64,000 nucleotides of DNA from Arthrobotrys musiformis (taxonomy: Eukaryota; Ascomycota; Orbiliomycetes; Orbiliales; Orbiliaceae), in the NCBI GenBank assembly GCA_036971715.1, contig JAVHJL010000007.1, positions 2,976,001-3,040,000 of the forward strand, read 5' to 3'. Under the pieces are notes generated by a model, which did no database searches, was not told where the DNA came from, and was given only the letters and a program-made list of their open reading frames with translations. Position numbers and translations under genes: made by a program. This document shows positions 45,205-58,500 of this stretch, piece after piece. Each line of letters opens with the position of its first letter. The stretch's first letter is position 1.

Positions 45205-48033
45205 TCACTTCTTTAAGGACCCCACTTTGGCATCACCAAGTCTTAACCTCGCCATGATGGCTCGAATCATCCAATTCTTATTATCACCATGTCGACTTTC
45301 CGGAATTGAAAATTCGAGATCTTCCAAATCCTTTTGTATCCTAGACTGCAGTTCTTCAAGGACCTTATACGTATATTCCATGCTCCTGGATTGCTTCATA
45401 CACTTCATTATCAATTCCTTTTGCTCTACTGATAGAGCCCTCTGTCGGGCTCTCAGTGTGAGCAGCCCTTTCAGTCGCCCGTTTTCCTGGTTGTTGTTGA
45501 GTGCGTGTATGAGCATGAATGAGTACTTGCCCTCGTCTAGATCTGACAAGGAACCTTTGGCTTTCGCGTACTAAATTCATTTCATGGGTTTGTAAGTACA
45601 GCTCGGGGAGATGTTGATGTGTGATCAGACGATCTACTTACATCTACCGATCCGAGGTTCTGATAATCGTCGCGGATCTGGAAGAACCGCCCGATAAGCG
45701 TGAGTAAACCTTCAACTTCAAGGTCTCTGTTTCGAACGCAAACTCTACGTTAGTAGACTGAAGATCTGATGGTGGGCTCTAGCTAGAGGTACCTATTTGT
45801 AGTGGCCTGGTCCCTCATTAAGCGAGAAGCCATTCTGAACAACCCCCCGGTTTCTACAAAGTGCTGATTTAGTAAAGTTCCATAATCCTCAGTTCACGAA
45901 TGAGCTGGGGCGTTTTTGAAATTTCATACTTCCGTCAACCATTTGAATATATTCTAGCTCAGTGGGGCATTCGCCGTGGAATGTCCAGTATAAGTCCGAC
46001 CCTTGCCCCACGTGAAGATTGCGAAGTTCATCTGTGCATGCAGAAAATTTCATTAGTATCGTATACACATATATATCATTGAAGGATCGTGGGTGGCGGA
46101 CAGGAAAAAGAGGGAGGAAATACCTGCAAAAATCGCGACCGCACCATGGGACAGTCTTCGTACCTCATCGATACATTTTACGAATAAATAGTTTGCAGAG
46201 TTGATAGACTGAGGGGTACCGAAAATCATATGCGCCGATGGTTGACCTCGTCTCAATTCCGAGCTGTCTTCGATATCGTCGATGCTAAGGGAACATCTAG
46301 ACGTTAGGTGATTTTCCCTCAAGTAGATCTAACTGGGGAGCGCGCGCGCGTTGAATATAGTGCTTACATCAAGGAGGAGCTGTGTAGCATGTCGATTACT
46401 TCTTTGATAATTTCGATAGACTTCGCAGGGACCTGATACCATAGGTCGAGCGCATCGATGGCTAAATGGCGGATCTTTTTAGAAGGTAGTGATTTGATGT
46501 ATTCAATCGGCTCAGAGATTGTCTGACAGCAGGATAGAGGTTAGTTCAGTGGGAACGGTTGCATAGACTAGCATATAGATGGGGCATTAACACGGGGAAC
46601 GATATAATTGGATTGAAGTCCAACCTTGTCAGAAACTTGATAGTACTTCGACAACCAAGGATTCTCTCCATCTTCTTTCGGATGTTGGAATCCATTTCCC
46701 TCCCGGCCTTCTTCAAGCCTCTGTCGTTTTGTCCCATTAACATGCGGCTGGGGTGATTTCCGCGGCAGTGACACGATCCGATGCTCGGGCTTGGGATAAA
46801 ATGGGATATCGGTGGGGCTCGGGTGGTAGCGGGGTGCGTTCAAACTGAATACTAAAATCCCAGTTATGAAGTACTGGAGGCAAGTCATATATTTTGCGAA
46901 GTCCTGGGCCGATGATGGCTTGCATTCCTTCATCAACTTGTCGCGAAGCTCAACCCATGATTTCTCCATTTTGAAGAATTCTTCTTGGATGATATTCTTG
47001 GCCTCTCCGATGGAAACATCCCGGGTGCGCATAATGACATATGCGGCCGAGGGCGGCAGACCCGGTTTATCCAAGGCTGTGTGTGAAGACCAATCATTTT
47101 CGACGGAGTAATAATCGTTGATCAAAATCATCATTCGATACGAGAGCTGATCGATGCAATTAAGGTCCGATAAGTCTGTCTCTGATAGCTTAAAATCATG
47201 CAAAAGAGGCATGACGTTCCAACCACAGCTTTTTTGAGGTCAGCACAACTTTTGTAAAACGTTGCGTATATATATTCGAGAGTTCATCTATCCGTATATA
47301 CCTTGCTGCGAAATTGTCAAGCCTTTCATTGAGATATTCTTCCAAGCTTTCGAACTCTGTATCGAGGTTCTCGGTTTCTGTGCTTGCTTTCGCCCATTCT
47401 TCGTAGGCTTGTACGTATGTGTTTTGGGCGTCGTCTGCTTCGAGTAACTCGACGAATATCTTTGATTTCACCTGGTCGAGGATGTTGCGGTACTTTCTGC
47501 TGAGAACTTTCACATCCCGGCCGTTTCGCTCCGCGCTATAAGCCTAGTAGAAGATTATCTGTGTTAATCAGTGATTCCATCACTTATTTAGTGGTACCGG
47601 ACTAACCTCCCCAGCTGCAAACATGTCACCATCCAGAAAGTCTAAGGTATATGGCACATGGTCTTATTAGTTGGTCGTTCCCAGTATGCTGTTGCGAGGC
47701 GATGCTAAATAACCACGGGTTTTGTGGATGAACTTAGAAAGTACCATCTTCAAGAAATGAGAATGAGCACAGAGGGCCCATTTCAAGCAATCTTTTTGGT
47801 TCTGCTTCGGGCATGATCAGAGAGAGTATGGCACCAAGTCCGTCTACAACGTAAGATGGACGAGCACATCCTCCGCGATTGAGCCAATCCTGAATCATGT
47901 TACCAACCAACGTAAGTTCTTCATTGGCATGGCCATGTACACGGACGTCCAAATTGGACCAATAACCCTTCAAAAACTCGTCTGGGATAGGTCGAGAATG
48001 CTTTGGAGGCGTCAAAGCGGGGATCAGAGGCAT
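45205..48033 (-). CDS. Bifunctional terpene synthase (class I cyclase + prenyltransferase)
   Basis: Ten exons join in frame: 48033-47745, 47641-47607, 47543-47302, 47228-46625, 46522-46368, 46284-46124, 46031-45930, 45853-45793, 45726-45642 and 45570-45205 (699 aa, close to the 719 aa of fusicoccadiene synthase). The N-terminal cyclase has DDFLD (96-100) and the NSE-type motif NDYYSVEND (226-234), with N, S and D in place but Asn where Lys/Arg is usual. The C-terminal prenyltransferase has DDIED (444-448), RRGQPSAH and RDDYQN (568-573). Established knowledge: such chimeras make GGPP or GFPP from IPP and DMAPP and cyclise it to di- or sesterterpenes in the cytosol. Product not predictable. Divergent P450 gene 1.7 kb away suggests a small cluster. 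Confidence 0.92.
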
Positions 48034-48645
48034 CGTGTCAACCGTATGTAAAATATTATTGCGACTATTAATATATTATAAGATAGTGAAAAGTATAAAG
48101 TCTTAGTATCGGAGATATTACTGGAAGGTAGTATAACGAGAAAGCGAAATTTTTCGGAGTTTCAAAAATCTTGGATGTCCTGAATTCGCAAGTATATATA
48201 GCCCAGCTTTATACTATTATGGGAACTAGGTACTTAAGTACAGAACCGCTCCTTTACGTGCGCATTCACGAACACCCGAATTCATCCTGCCGGACCGATA
48301 GGCTGGACGTGAGGCCAGTACAACCCTGATCCGAGACTTCGAAGATTAGAGAGCTAACGAGAAAAACACCACCTAGTAATTTTCAAGCACGTTCACGTTC
48401 AGCGCAGACTGATACATGCGTTGGTGACCGGGAATTGTTGGCAGGCCGGGGCCCTCGCTGGCCCGATTACGAAATTCAAAACCGGCTCGCTAGAAACGAG
48501 AAAAGCTGAACATGCGTGAGTGCACCTGTCTCCTGTCACAATTCCGGCCAATAGGGTAATGAAGTCTCTGACAAAGTCGCAGCGTTGACCAGCCAAAGGT
48601 TTTTTAGGCCTAATTGTCGCCCTGTCAGTGTTATGGCATGCGTAT

Positions 48646-48680
48646 GCAGGCCAGTCTAGTGCCGAGACTGCAGGCCAGTT
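48646..48680 (+). mobile_element. Micro-insertion, 15 nt, perfect 9-bp repeat
   Basis: CAGGCCAGT at 48648-48656 and 48672-48680 encloses CTAGTGCCGAGACTG. Two further bases (TG) extend the identity to the left. Confidence 0.7.
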
Positions 48681-48707
48681 ACAACGTTGGTACTTGAGTA
48701 AAATGCA

Positions 48708-48737
48708 ACAAAACCGGGGACGAGACCAAACAAAACT
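48708..48737 (+). mobile_element. Micro-insertion, 14 nt, perfect 8-bp repeat
   Basis: AACAAAAC at 48708-48715 and 48730-48737 encloses CGGGGACGAGACCA. Confidence 0.65.
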
Positions 48738-49721
48738 CAATTTACATTTTGACGGAAAAAGCAAAGTCGCGTGCTTCTGAAAAATATATTAACTTTGTGA
48801 GCTAGCTCGCGCTTAAGCCTGCCTGCTAGCTGGTCTGGATGAGGGGTTTTCAATTTCAGTCACACCGAATCGCCCGTGTGAGCATGGGTTTTCAAAAAGA
48901 TTCCCAATCTTGACATATGGTAATTTAGTATAACACGCATATCTTCGTTAGTTCACAAAATTAAATCCGTCCAAATAAAGGTCCCCTGTGTGAAGTCTGG
49001 CAGACCAATTTACTAGTCGGTATTATGAAATTGCGGCCCTCCGTATATGCCAAACCAAGGCTGCGTATATGCCCATGATCATGCATAACGCAGGACGTAC
49101 ATGTACCAACGTCTTGTTCTTCCCCAATGAGAGGTTATTTGAGCCCACTTAAGGTTTCCACCTGGGAAAGCTTGGCTTCCTTCCGCATAGATATTAGCCA
49201 ATGTATGTACTGACTCGAGTACCTAGTCATGCAGTACCACATAACTGTAGCTAAATTTACCGGGCTTCAGGAAACAAACCCTGGAACACCCTTGAAATTG
49301 TCGCCACGAAAAAGTCCAGCTTGTGGATTGTGGAGCCAAGGTTCTGGAAAAAATGCCGGGGTAGTTATCAAACTCGGGTGAAGCATGGCTAGCGGAATGC
49401 CCTTCGAATCGCCTGCAGCTGGGATGTGCCCGTTAGCCAAGGCTTTAAGCAGGGCTTCCACCGGCTGTACGGATCCTAGACTTTTGTTAATCTACCTCTG
49501 CACGAACTTATCAGGTTTGCAGGTCTACCACCTATAACACCTTTGTCACATCTCGGAGCTCATAACGTAAGGTAGTGAGTCGGTCAATCAACCATAAGAG
49601 CTACTTCAAATAGTTTATTTATCTATACCTATTTATTTACAAACTCGACTAAACCGATCTGCACCTCGAACAAATACCTCTATGGCCGGATTCCTCATAT
49701 GATCATCCTTCTCTCCCCATC

Positions 49722-51595
49722 ATGGTTCTAGCAGACATTCTGGACGGGGGAATCCCTTTCCAAGGGTATCTGATTGGAAGCACTATATTGCTCTTTGTCT
49801 ACTTAATTGTAGATGCGCTCTACCAACTCTATTTCTCGCCACTCGCCAATATACCGGGGCCATGGTACGCAGCGATCTCGGGGATATGGTATATATCAAA
49901 ACTTCTAAGAGGACAATCGATGTTCGCGATTCATGACCTACACGAGAGATATGGTGCGTATATTGATTGCTTATGTCAACATGTTAATCATTGATTGAAG
50001 ACCGGGGGACTAAGAAAGTTCGGGCAATAGGACCATACGTTCGGGTCTCTCCGAACGATATCATGATCTCCGATGCGGAGGCAGTCAAAAAGATCCACTC
50101 GACATTCGACGTTTTCCCGAAGTCTGATGTATATAAAAAAGCCGGGCTGATCCAGAAAAGCATCGCCATTATGGTGGACCACGACGAAGTAAAGAAACGG
50201 CGAAAAGCTATCGGTAACGGCTTCTCAAACTCCCATATGCGGTCCCTTGAGCTGGTAATCTGTGGCAAAGTGGATTTATGCGTCAAGAAAATTAAACAAG
50301 ACCTTGAAGCCAAGGGGGTGGCCGATATTCTACCATGGTTTGGGTTTCTGTCAACAGACACTATCGGACAAATTGCATTTGGAAAGGATTTCAAAATGTT
50401 GGCGAACGGTATGGTAAGCAAATAATATACACTTCTCATTACTAGTTACTTCTGGTCGAGCGGTGCATACGCACCCTATTCTTCGTCGGAGGGGTTTTGG
50501 GTTTGAGTTGTCGACTTACGAATTTTCTTCAGGAGGGACACACCTTTGGCCGCGACCTTATGCTCGCATCCGGTGTGATGTTTGTTCGCGGCCATATTCC
50601 TGGAGGGAAGTATCTCGAGTCCCTTGTCAGCAGCATTCCTCACCCTACAATCAAATGGGTTTTCGAGTCAGGACAACGAGTTTTTACGTATACCAATCAG
50701 GCCATCAGAGACCTCCAAAAGGGAACCACAGAAGACCAAGACGCCAGCTCTAAGTCTAGCGTCTTTTCCTCAATTTTACAGAACCAGAATGACCCGGCTG
50801 CCAAATATAAAATGACTGCAGAAGAAATGAGAGATGAGGCACTAGGTTTTGTTCTTGCTGGTACTGACACCCTGACGATCACGGGGACGTACCTTATCTG
50901 GGCTATTTTAAGACATAAAGAGGTCCGACGCAAAATGGAGGCTGAACTGAACACTTTTACTGGTGACAATATCACAGACGAAGCCTTACAACAGCTTCCG
51001 TACTTCAAATGTGTTATGAAGGAGGTCCTAAGGTTATACACAGGAGCACAAATTGGGCTTCCCAGAACCGTCCCAAGAGGTGGTAGACAACTAGGACCAT
51101 ACTTCTTACCGGGTGGCACCGGGGTTATGACCCCAATATATTCGATACATCGAGATCCTACCATCTTCGAGGAGCCTTTATTGTAATTTCAGTATTCCGA
51201 GCCCCCGTCTGTCGCGAAATCAGAAGCTAACATACCCTATCCTAACCTGATAGATTTAGACCAGGTAGGTGGTTGAGCGCAACAAAAGATATGGAGGCCG
51301 CAATATTGGCTTTCGGTGGTGCATCTAGAAGTAAGTGCCCTGGTCTTGTTATCTACTCGAATAGTAAAGTCGCTCTTGGGATAAATGCACTAACGGCCTC
51401 CCTGTCTTATATTCAGTTTGTGTCGGCCAAAACCTGGCAAAAATGATCCTTCGTCTCCTAGCTGCAACTATATTAAAGCAACTACCTGATGTTGGTCTTG
51501 CGGATTCTTGCACGGATGAGAGCATGGAGTTTGCTCCTCGCCTGTTTGTAGCCGCAAAGGGTGGAAAGTGCGAGTTACAAAATAGAAGAGAGTGA
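49722..51595 (+). CDS. Cytochrome P450 monooxygenase of the terpene locus
   Basis: Five exons (49722-49953, 50001-50413, 50533-51182, 51254-51330, 51417-51595) give 516 aa, normal for a fungal class II P450. An N-terminal membrane anchor (STILLFVYLIVDALY) precedes the Pro-rich hinge IPGPW. The I-helix motif AGTDTLT, K-helix EVLR, FRPGRWL and the heme loop FGGASRICVGQ (Cys as thiolate ligand) are all present, so it should be catalytic at the ER surface. It uses NADPH through the general P450 reductase. Divergent placement next to the terpene synthase suggests it oxidises the terpene product; this is inference. Intron 1 is short (47 nt) and its acceptor (TTGAAG) is the weakest junction. Confidence 0.9.
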
Positions 51596-52070
51596 AAGAA
51601 TTCTTAATAAAATCGTGCGCTTGCTGGTGCAGTTCTGCTCGCTGGCAATGGTGGTGCACGTGGAGGAGTTCTTGTGGGCTGCTATATGTTATATATCAAT
51701 CATAGGCATAGCTATATAGGCGAACGCTTACTGATGTGTCGAGGGATAGCCAAATAGTATATTTCTAGCTACCCCGTGACCTCATCGCTTTAATAAAAAT
51801 TATGACTAAACAGGCTGCTTTTAATCGATATCGGCGAAGTTGTGATGTCCTAGAATTTTCCAATCAATGTAGGCCCTGCCGTTTAGAAAGCAAATACTCC
51901 CCTACACCCCTGCCGCATGGCTACCAAAACTCCGGCTGTAAATTCTTCAACAATCTTATCGCATATATGCCCTGCTCCATTCTTGATCCCAAGTTACATA
52001 AACACCCGGCCTCGAAACGAAACACCATCCCTGTAGATCGAATCAAAGATCCCCCACCAATAGATCATGT
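51596..52070. other. Intergenic between convergent genes
   Basis: Nothing gene-like seen; probable 3' UTRs. Confidence 0.4.
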
Positions 52071-54225
52071 TTATAGATTATAAGAAACGGGAACCCTATC
52101 ATCTCCTTCGCTAACCCACCCCTCATCGCAAAACCTAATCCACTCTAAAATTTCCAGGCCATCTACCGACTCTCTATTAACTTCTCTGAACACCCTCCTA
52201 AGTGCCCTGCTCCCTCCACTACTCCCCTCCCCACCGTTCCTCTTCCATCTGTTATTATCTTCGCCTTCTTCTAATATAGCGGTCCACATCTTTTTGCCAA
52301 CACCCCAGTACCTCAGCTTCTCCTGTGGCTGCCCTAGTTGTAGGAAGCTATCATCTTCGAACTCCAGTTTGCTCCCCCATACTTTGTTCTTTGTTGGCAA
52401 AGGAAGCCCCCATTCCGGGTTCATATTACTGCTCTGCGGCTCGTTTAAAATGATTAGTGCCTTTAAGCTACGGAGACGCTTCAAAGACGGCGCAAAATTC
52501 GAGACTTTGTGATCCTGTAGTCGGATGTTAGCGGGCACTACCCTCAAATCTTCCGGGAGGTATCACTACCTACCCACTCTCTCCAAAGCAGTGCAACACC
52601 AAATTCTTCTAGCCCATAACAGGTCCCCAATAGCTGTGTCATAAGTCCCTTCGTCACCCCCCAGCTACCTTTCAATAAAAGCCTCTTCAACCAAGTCCCC
52701 ATCCCTGGTACGATTTCGCTTTGGTTCCCAAGAAAATCAGTACGGGGGGTCGCTGGGTAGTGATCGTGTACTGGATAGGACGACCTCCATGTTTGTTGAC
52801 GGTTTTCAAACGGTGCTTGGCGGGCCCCCGAAATAAGGTTTATAGCTTCGTTTCTAGTATTCGGCGACAGGTCGTGTCCATCTCGTGTTGCCGATAGCCC
52901 TGCTATTCTCGACGGCGTCCCGCCAACCCAAAAGTCTGATTTTTGAGTGATAACTATCAATTCGTCCAATCGCAATTCCGCAAACTCCCTCTCAAAGGTT
53001 TTATGCCAAGCTTCCTTTCGATCTGAGGTAAGGGGTAAATTATCGACCACCAGGCTTTTCAAATTCCGTGGGAATAGCATTGATCGTTCCCCATGGGATG
53101 TGATGCCGTTGTTTCCCAGTTCTTTGAATAACCTTTTCCGACCATTGAATGGGATATGTAATTTCTTCCAAGAGGATGGATTTAGTCGATTCAATTCGAA
53201 TGCTGCCATTGTGCAATTTTCCAATCGCAGTGTTTCCAGATTGACCACGGACGCACATGGATTTCGAGGCGTTTCATCGTGCATATTTGTTGGATCCTGT
53301 ACCACGACTGTAGCACCACTTGAGGCTCGGCCGGCCAAGTCTTTGACATAATTGTTACCCCTGTCTCTACCAGAAATTTTCACACGGATATCAAGATGCT
53401 TGAGGTTTGGGCAGTTTGAGATTATGCTCCAAAGCTCGACGGAGCCAAGAATGGATGTTCGGTCGAGGAAGGAGCGCTGGGACGGTGGAAGGGAGGTTAT
53501 TTTCAAGGATTTGAGAACTGGTGATGATATGTTCCCCCATAAAGGGAGAAATCGAGCTGTCGATTGAGCCAAACGACGGGATTCACACGTTATTGCAATC
53601 AAATTTTGCGGCGCAATAGTGAGATTTTTTATAGTTTGAGAGGCGGAAATAGCAGCCTCGCAGTCGGGTATCAGCAAATCAGCTGTCGTTATGGAAAGGC
53701 TGTTTGATTTATACCACTATTAATCAAAGATACTTCGTCGTATTATGAGGAATTTGTGGAGGGAGCACCTTTCGAGCCTTGGAAGTGTCTCTATCAGATA
53801 CACCAATTGGTTCATAAATATATCCTTGGTTCTTTCGATAGTTCTATCAGTGGTATCTGGAATGGCGGCGTGGCAGAGCGACTTTATGAGTGCCGTCCGT
53901 GCTTGACGGTTTGGAGGGCGGCGCAAGTCCTCATTGAGGATGTCGAAAAGGACCTTAATAGGATATCCTACTATATACTGGTCGGACAATTGCCTAGAGG
54001 CAGCATCCGGCCATGATTCGAAAAAAATAGTGTTGTAGATGTGGGGTATCGCCGCATCGCGGGTTTCGCGGGATGCCTGGCAGAACGAGATGAGGTCCCG
54101 GCGCGAAGCAATCTGGGGCCGCTTTGGTTAGCCGAAGGGTTCCTCCATCGACCGTCAAGAGAACTTACAAAGCCCGCGACAAGGCAGAGGACATCGTAGG
54201 GCAGAGAAACGGTCATCCTAGCCAT
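52071..54225 (-). CDS. F-box-like protein with LRR-like region
   Basis: Exons 54225-54169, 54112-53769, 53699-52574 and 52514-52071 join to 656 aa. The N-terminus VSLPYDVLCLVAGFIASRRD followed by LISFCQASRETRDAAIPHIY has the F-box pattern (LPxDVL, then a cluster of hydrophobics). Beyond it, repeats such as NCPNLKHLDIRV, VVNLETLRLENC, RNLKSLVVDNLPL and LKRLRSLKALIIL look like irregular leucine-rich repeats. Established knowledge: F-box proteins bind Skp1 and recruit substrates to SCF ubiquitin ligases. The substrate is unknown. The second junction was chosen to give RLESLSITTAD; the third uses GCTAAC plus CTACAG, a textbook acceptor. Fungi hold dozens of such genes. Confidence 0.75.
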
Positions 54226-55570
54226 GGTCGATGCTGATGAAGTCGCGATGTGGTGATGTGTGGAGATGAGGTGACGTCGAGGAGGCGGTTGAGTTGTTGT
54301 GTTGAAGCAGCTTATGTAAATTCACGCTGGCCGGTGCGGTGGAGTATCGGTACGTATCTCGAGATTCAACAATATCGCGAGGATGAACAGGACCCCTCAG
54401 AACACGACACTGTAATATTTGCTGGGGGGCAGGGGGAAAGAGGAGAAAACGTAAGTAAATATATATATCGTTTCATTGCGTGTGTCAGCTCACCGCGAAA
54501 GCTATTACTAACCGCCGGAGCACAGGAATATAAATTGGAACCAATCCTAGATATCCTCCCTTGCGCCAGGCCAGGTCACCGCCTTATTTCCCCGCGCAGG
54601 ATAGTTGGCCGGAGCAGATTGCCTCAGTTCTGAGGCATTTCGTGTAACTTGATGCTTGCCGAATACCCAGCTCTCGCTTGATTTACTGCGCCCTACCGAG
54701 TGGGTGGTGTACAGATAGCTCCGGCCTTGTAGGTAGTTTCCTAGGCCGGGTTGGTGTTCCACTGTGCCGGGTCCCCGCTAGCTGCTTGGGTCGGAACAAG
54801 TGTGGGAGCTTGGCTGGTTGGTGCTGGCCTGCCCAGGATCTAGCCCACCGCCAGGAAGACTGGCACTCAACCTTGAAACGCACCGTATGGAACTCATGTA
54901 TCACTTGGCCTATCATCTGCTCGCACACACGGCGGGCTTCTGGATCCCTAGAGCTCATCGAGGGGCAGCTGCAGCTCGGGATACCAATCAAGACGACTTG
55001 ATATCAATCAACGGCCTAGTGAAGACTCATTGTCAGAGGCAACCTTGCGACGAGAAATCAGTAAGGCAATCGTTTCTACATTACTCCCTTGAGGATCTAT
55101 TCGAATATTCGATTTATGTCCCATCGCGGGCGGTCACATCCGGATTACAGCATTGTCGGGTCAAGCCTATGTCCGCTAAAGACCTAGAGACTTCAAATAC
55201 GTGCCTTTGAATACCGCTGGCTACCTAGGTACCTCATGCCAAAATTGCATGGCCTTGCTTTCGGGCATCCAATAAGCGGTTTCAAAAAGCCACATTTTCA
55301 ACGCATCTACCACATCTAATTACCAATGAGCTCATATGAGGTTGGCACCACGAGGTAACGTTTATAGATAGCACCGAAGGGCTTTAAGTATCAATATCCC
55401 AAAGACGCAACAGTAGGATTTGAACCCTATCTGGGCCCGATTTTTTAACAGTACGAAAGATTTCAACAGTGCATCCATTTGAAAATAAAACAACTACCAA
55501 CTAGTATGTATCAACTATCGCCGAAAGCATTGAGGATTTTCTTGTGTACATTGGCGCTCGATATCATCGA
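54226..55570. other. Gene-free interval
   Basis: No gene-like ORF. At about 55400-55480 a minus-strand GGGTTCAAATCC resembles a tRNA T-arm, but no tRNA fold could be completed. Confidence 0.4.
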
Positions 55571-58500
55571 TCACCTTCGCGGTAAACGTTCTTCGTTTTC
55601 GAAAAACCCCCGAAACCCTCTGTTCTTCCTTTCCATGTCTTGCCGAGTAGTAGACGAATAAGTGTATGGCCGTGGCACTTGAGCCTGGGCCTGTGCTTGA
55701 GCTTGAGCCCGAGCCTGAGCCTGGAGTTGAGCTTGACGTTGAGCTTCAGCCTGAGCCTGGGCGTGAGCTTGTGCTTGTGCTTGGGCCTGGGCCTGGAGCT
55801 GGGTTCGAAGCTGGGAGACTGACGGTCCCATATTTGGTACCTCTACTGCTTGCAAGTAATTTTCTTCCCTGTGGGCCTCTTCACCTTGAGCATCTGGAGG
55901 CATTTCCATCCCGTGGGGGGTAGTTTCTCCGACCATTTGGGAGGAAGTGGCCGTATTTTGGACCCGCACGCTCGGAACGCCTGTGGCATACCTAGTTTGA
56001 GAGGTAGGCTCATGGCGCATGGGTTGGTTGCTTCCCATAGAGCTTGTCGGCTTTGGGATGGGGTACGGTAATTCAGTATCTTGGTATTTATCCTCCCCAA
56101 CTCTGCTGAGAAGATCTAAGCCGCAGAATTAAGTTAGCTTTATATTTACAATATGCAATCGTCCCAGGATGGGAGTACAAACCATCTAGTTGGCAGGGGA
56201 ATCCACTAATCGGATAATACTGCGGATCGTCGTTAAATCTAACATAAACTGCTTGCCATGATTTAACATTTGATGTAGTGATGATATGATCCACTTCGAA
56301 GACAGCATCATGGCCTCTGACCCTTCTGACAGTGTCTTGGGTGAAGTGTAGTTTATTATTCTCGTTCACCTCATCGGACAATGAATCCTGGTTGGAAGAG
56401 AAAAAGTAGGCAATTTTAGGTACCAAGGTTTTTACTTCCGTCGAGTGGTTATCGAGCCTGCATCGAATAACTCCGGGTAGATGCCATAAGCTAGCTCCTT
56501 TCCCTTTATCGTGGCGCGCGCGAGAAGTAGGGTGAAAGAAGAATAGTTTTGCCAGGAGGCGATGTGCGACTGAGTGGAGATATTGGTAGCCGCCCTTCGG
56601 ATTACCAGGGTCGAGGTAACGCTCTGTTTCTTCTCGAAGAAGCTTCATCTGTCGCACATCGTCCAGTTTACATTTCTTAATTGGTAGGGTGGCGTTTAAG
56701 CGGTGGTGCGTTTTGGGGTCATATTTTTCCGCTCCCTTGCCCTGCTTGAAATCCTCCCAAACGGCTTCTCCGTTTAAGTTTTGAAGGAACGCCTGGACGA
56801 TATCTTTAACCCAACTTCGGTTGAACACAAAAGAGGGCTCCCACAACATGTAATTCTCAAATTTTCCTGTCCCCAAGGATATTAAGATATCCGTTCGTTG
56901 CGTTTCCTTCATTCGTGGCCACAACTGTTTGGCTTCGTTTATTGCCCAGTTGATAGGATTGTTGTTCTTGACGCCACCGTCGATATAGAAATCCTGGCTT
57001 GGACCTGGTTTGACGTATCTGCTAAAGTACACAGGGGCAGCGGAGGTGCAAAGCCCGCTTTGAACAAGGGGTCCTGATGTTAGATATCAATTTTCTAAAT
57101 GTAGCTTTTCGATTGATCGGATACCCACGCTTCCCAAGCTGTTAAATCTTGCGAATCATTTTCTTCCCTCTCAAAATCTGGTCGTTGTTCTAACCAAGAG
57201 CGGCGTTAGTAGATACAATACAAAACAATGATTGTAATATGTATGAATATGTATGAAAACTTACCCGGAACTATTCTGTTATAATTTGCAACCGTACTCG
57301 CGATCTCGCCTTTCTTGACAGTTGTGACTCCAACACGCGTGATAGGTTGCTCCCCGGTTTGTATCGGGCTACCGAACATCGACAGATCTTTCCCATTGAC
57401 GGATAGTAGTCCTGCAATGTAGTTTTTGAGATAACCGGTATCATATATACTATCATACCAATTGAAAGCAAACCCTATCTTCTTAACGGTATGCCCCAGG
57501 GGTCCGGAAAAGGTATTTTCGCAGATGCTGGTGAAAGCTTCGAACATCGTAGTAAGACCAAGGCCCCGCAGTGCCAAACCCAGTGAGATTAGCCCCCCTA
57601 TACAAGTTTTTGAGTTAGAATACACACTTCCAAGAGCTACTACGGAACCGGATGACGGCCTACCAGTACTTGTGCCAACAATCAAATCAAAAAAGTATCC
57701 TATGTTGATACCAAGACCTGTGATATCCATCAGACGCTTCAATATCACCAACTCGATGATACCCCTAACTCCTCCGCCATCTAAAGTTAAGATTCGAATT
57801 CCTGCACATAGAGGAATTGTTCGAATTATTTGAACCCGCTGAAAAGTTGTATTACATAGGAAGCATTGCGATATGTCGTAAGCCGAGTGGGCCGTTTTTG
57901 ATGGCCTAGCAAAGTCGAGGACGCAAGTTGTACACAATGCATGGCCGCATGGGAGGACGTGGTGTGGGATGGAGCGTAAACAAGTGAAGCATGACTTGTA
58001 GCTTTTGCAGTTTTTCCAGAATGCTTTCATTTTGGGATGAGAAAGAATACGCAAACGTTGACCCCGTATAAGCTTTCCATCAGTTGGGCGTTCCGCACCG
58101 CCGTCTCTCCAACATAGCTCATCGTGGAATTTTATAAATGAATACCGTATATCCTTTAGCGCCCCAGTGATGCAATTTGAGATATCCTCGGGAATAAATG
58201 GACCTCGGCCAATTCCCTTCTTGATTGATTTGTGGCCTTCGTGATGATGCTCGTATTTGATAATACAATTTTCGTCGCCGTCAGTAAATTCGCAACGTTT
58301 GTGCGAACGATAGAATCGTTCAATGCCATTCAGGCACGTTTTTTCGAACTCAAACGCTGTTTCGAATGTATGTTGTGGTGGTAAAGCTAGTGGGGTATTA
58401 GTAAAGTGTTAAATTTCCAGCGTCAGTCTGTTATTGTTTAGTTTTATTCTTACCTCTCTGACGGTCCCTTAGGGATGCATTAACAAGACTCGACGCCACG

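Larger units (their letters stand above)
48034..49721. promoter_or_regulatory. Divergent intergenic region of the terpene locus
   Basis: The only DNA between the terpene synthase and P450 starts, so both promoters lie here. I see no palindromic CGG-N-CCG site that I would defend. Two micro-insertions sit at 48646-48680 and 48708-48737, 27 bp apart. Confidence 0.45.

Noticed and set aside
55400..55480. tRNA-like sequence on the minus strand (GGGTTCAAATCC, with partly complementary ends GATGCA and TGCGTC)
   Set aside because: The T-stem pairs only partly, no A-box or D-arm is present and no anticodon arm could be drawn.
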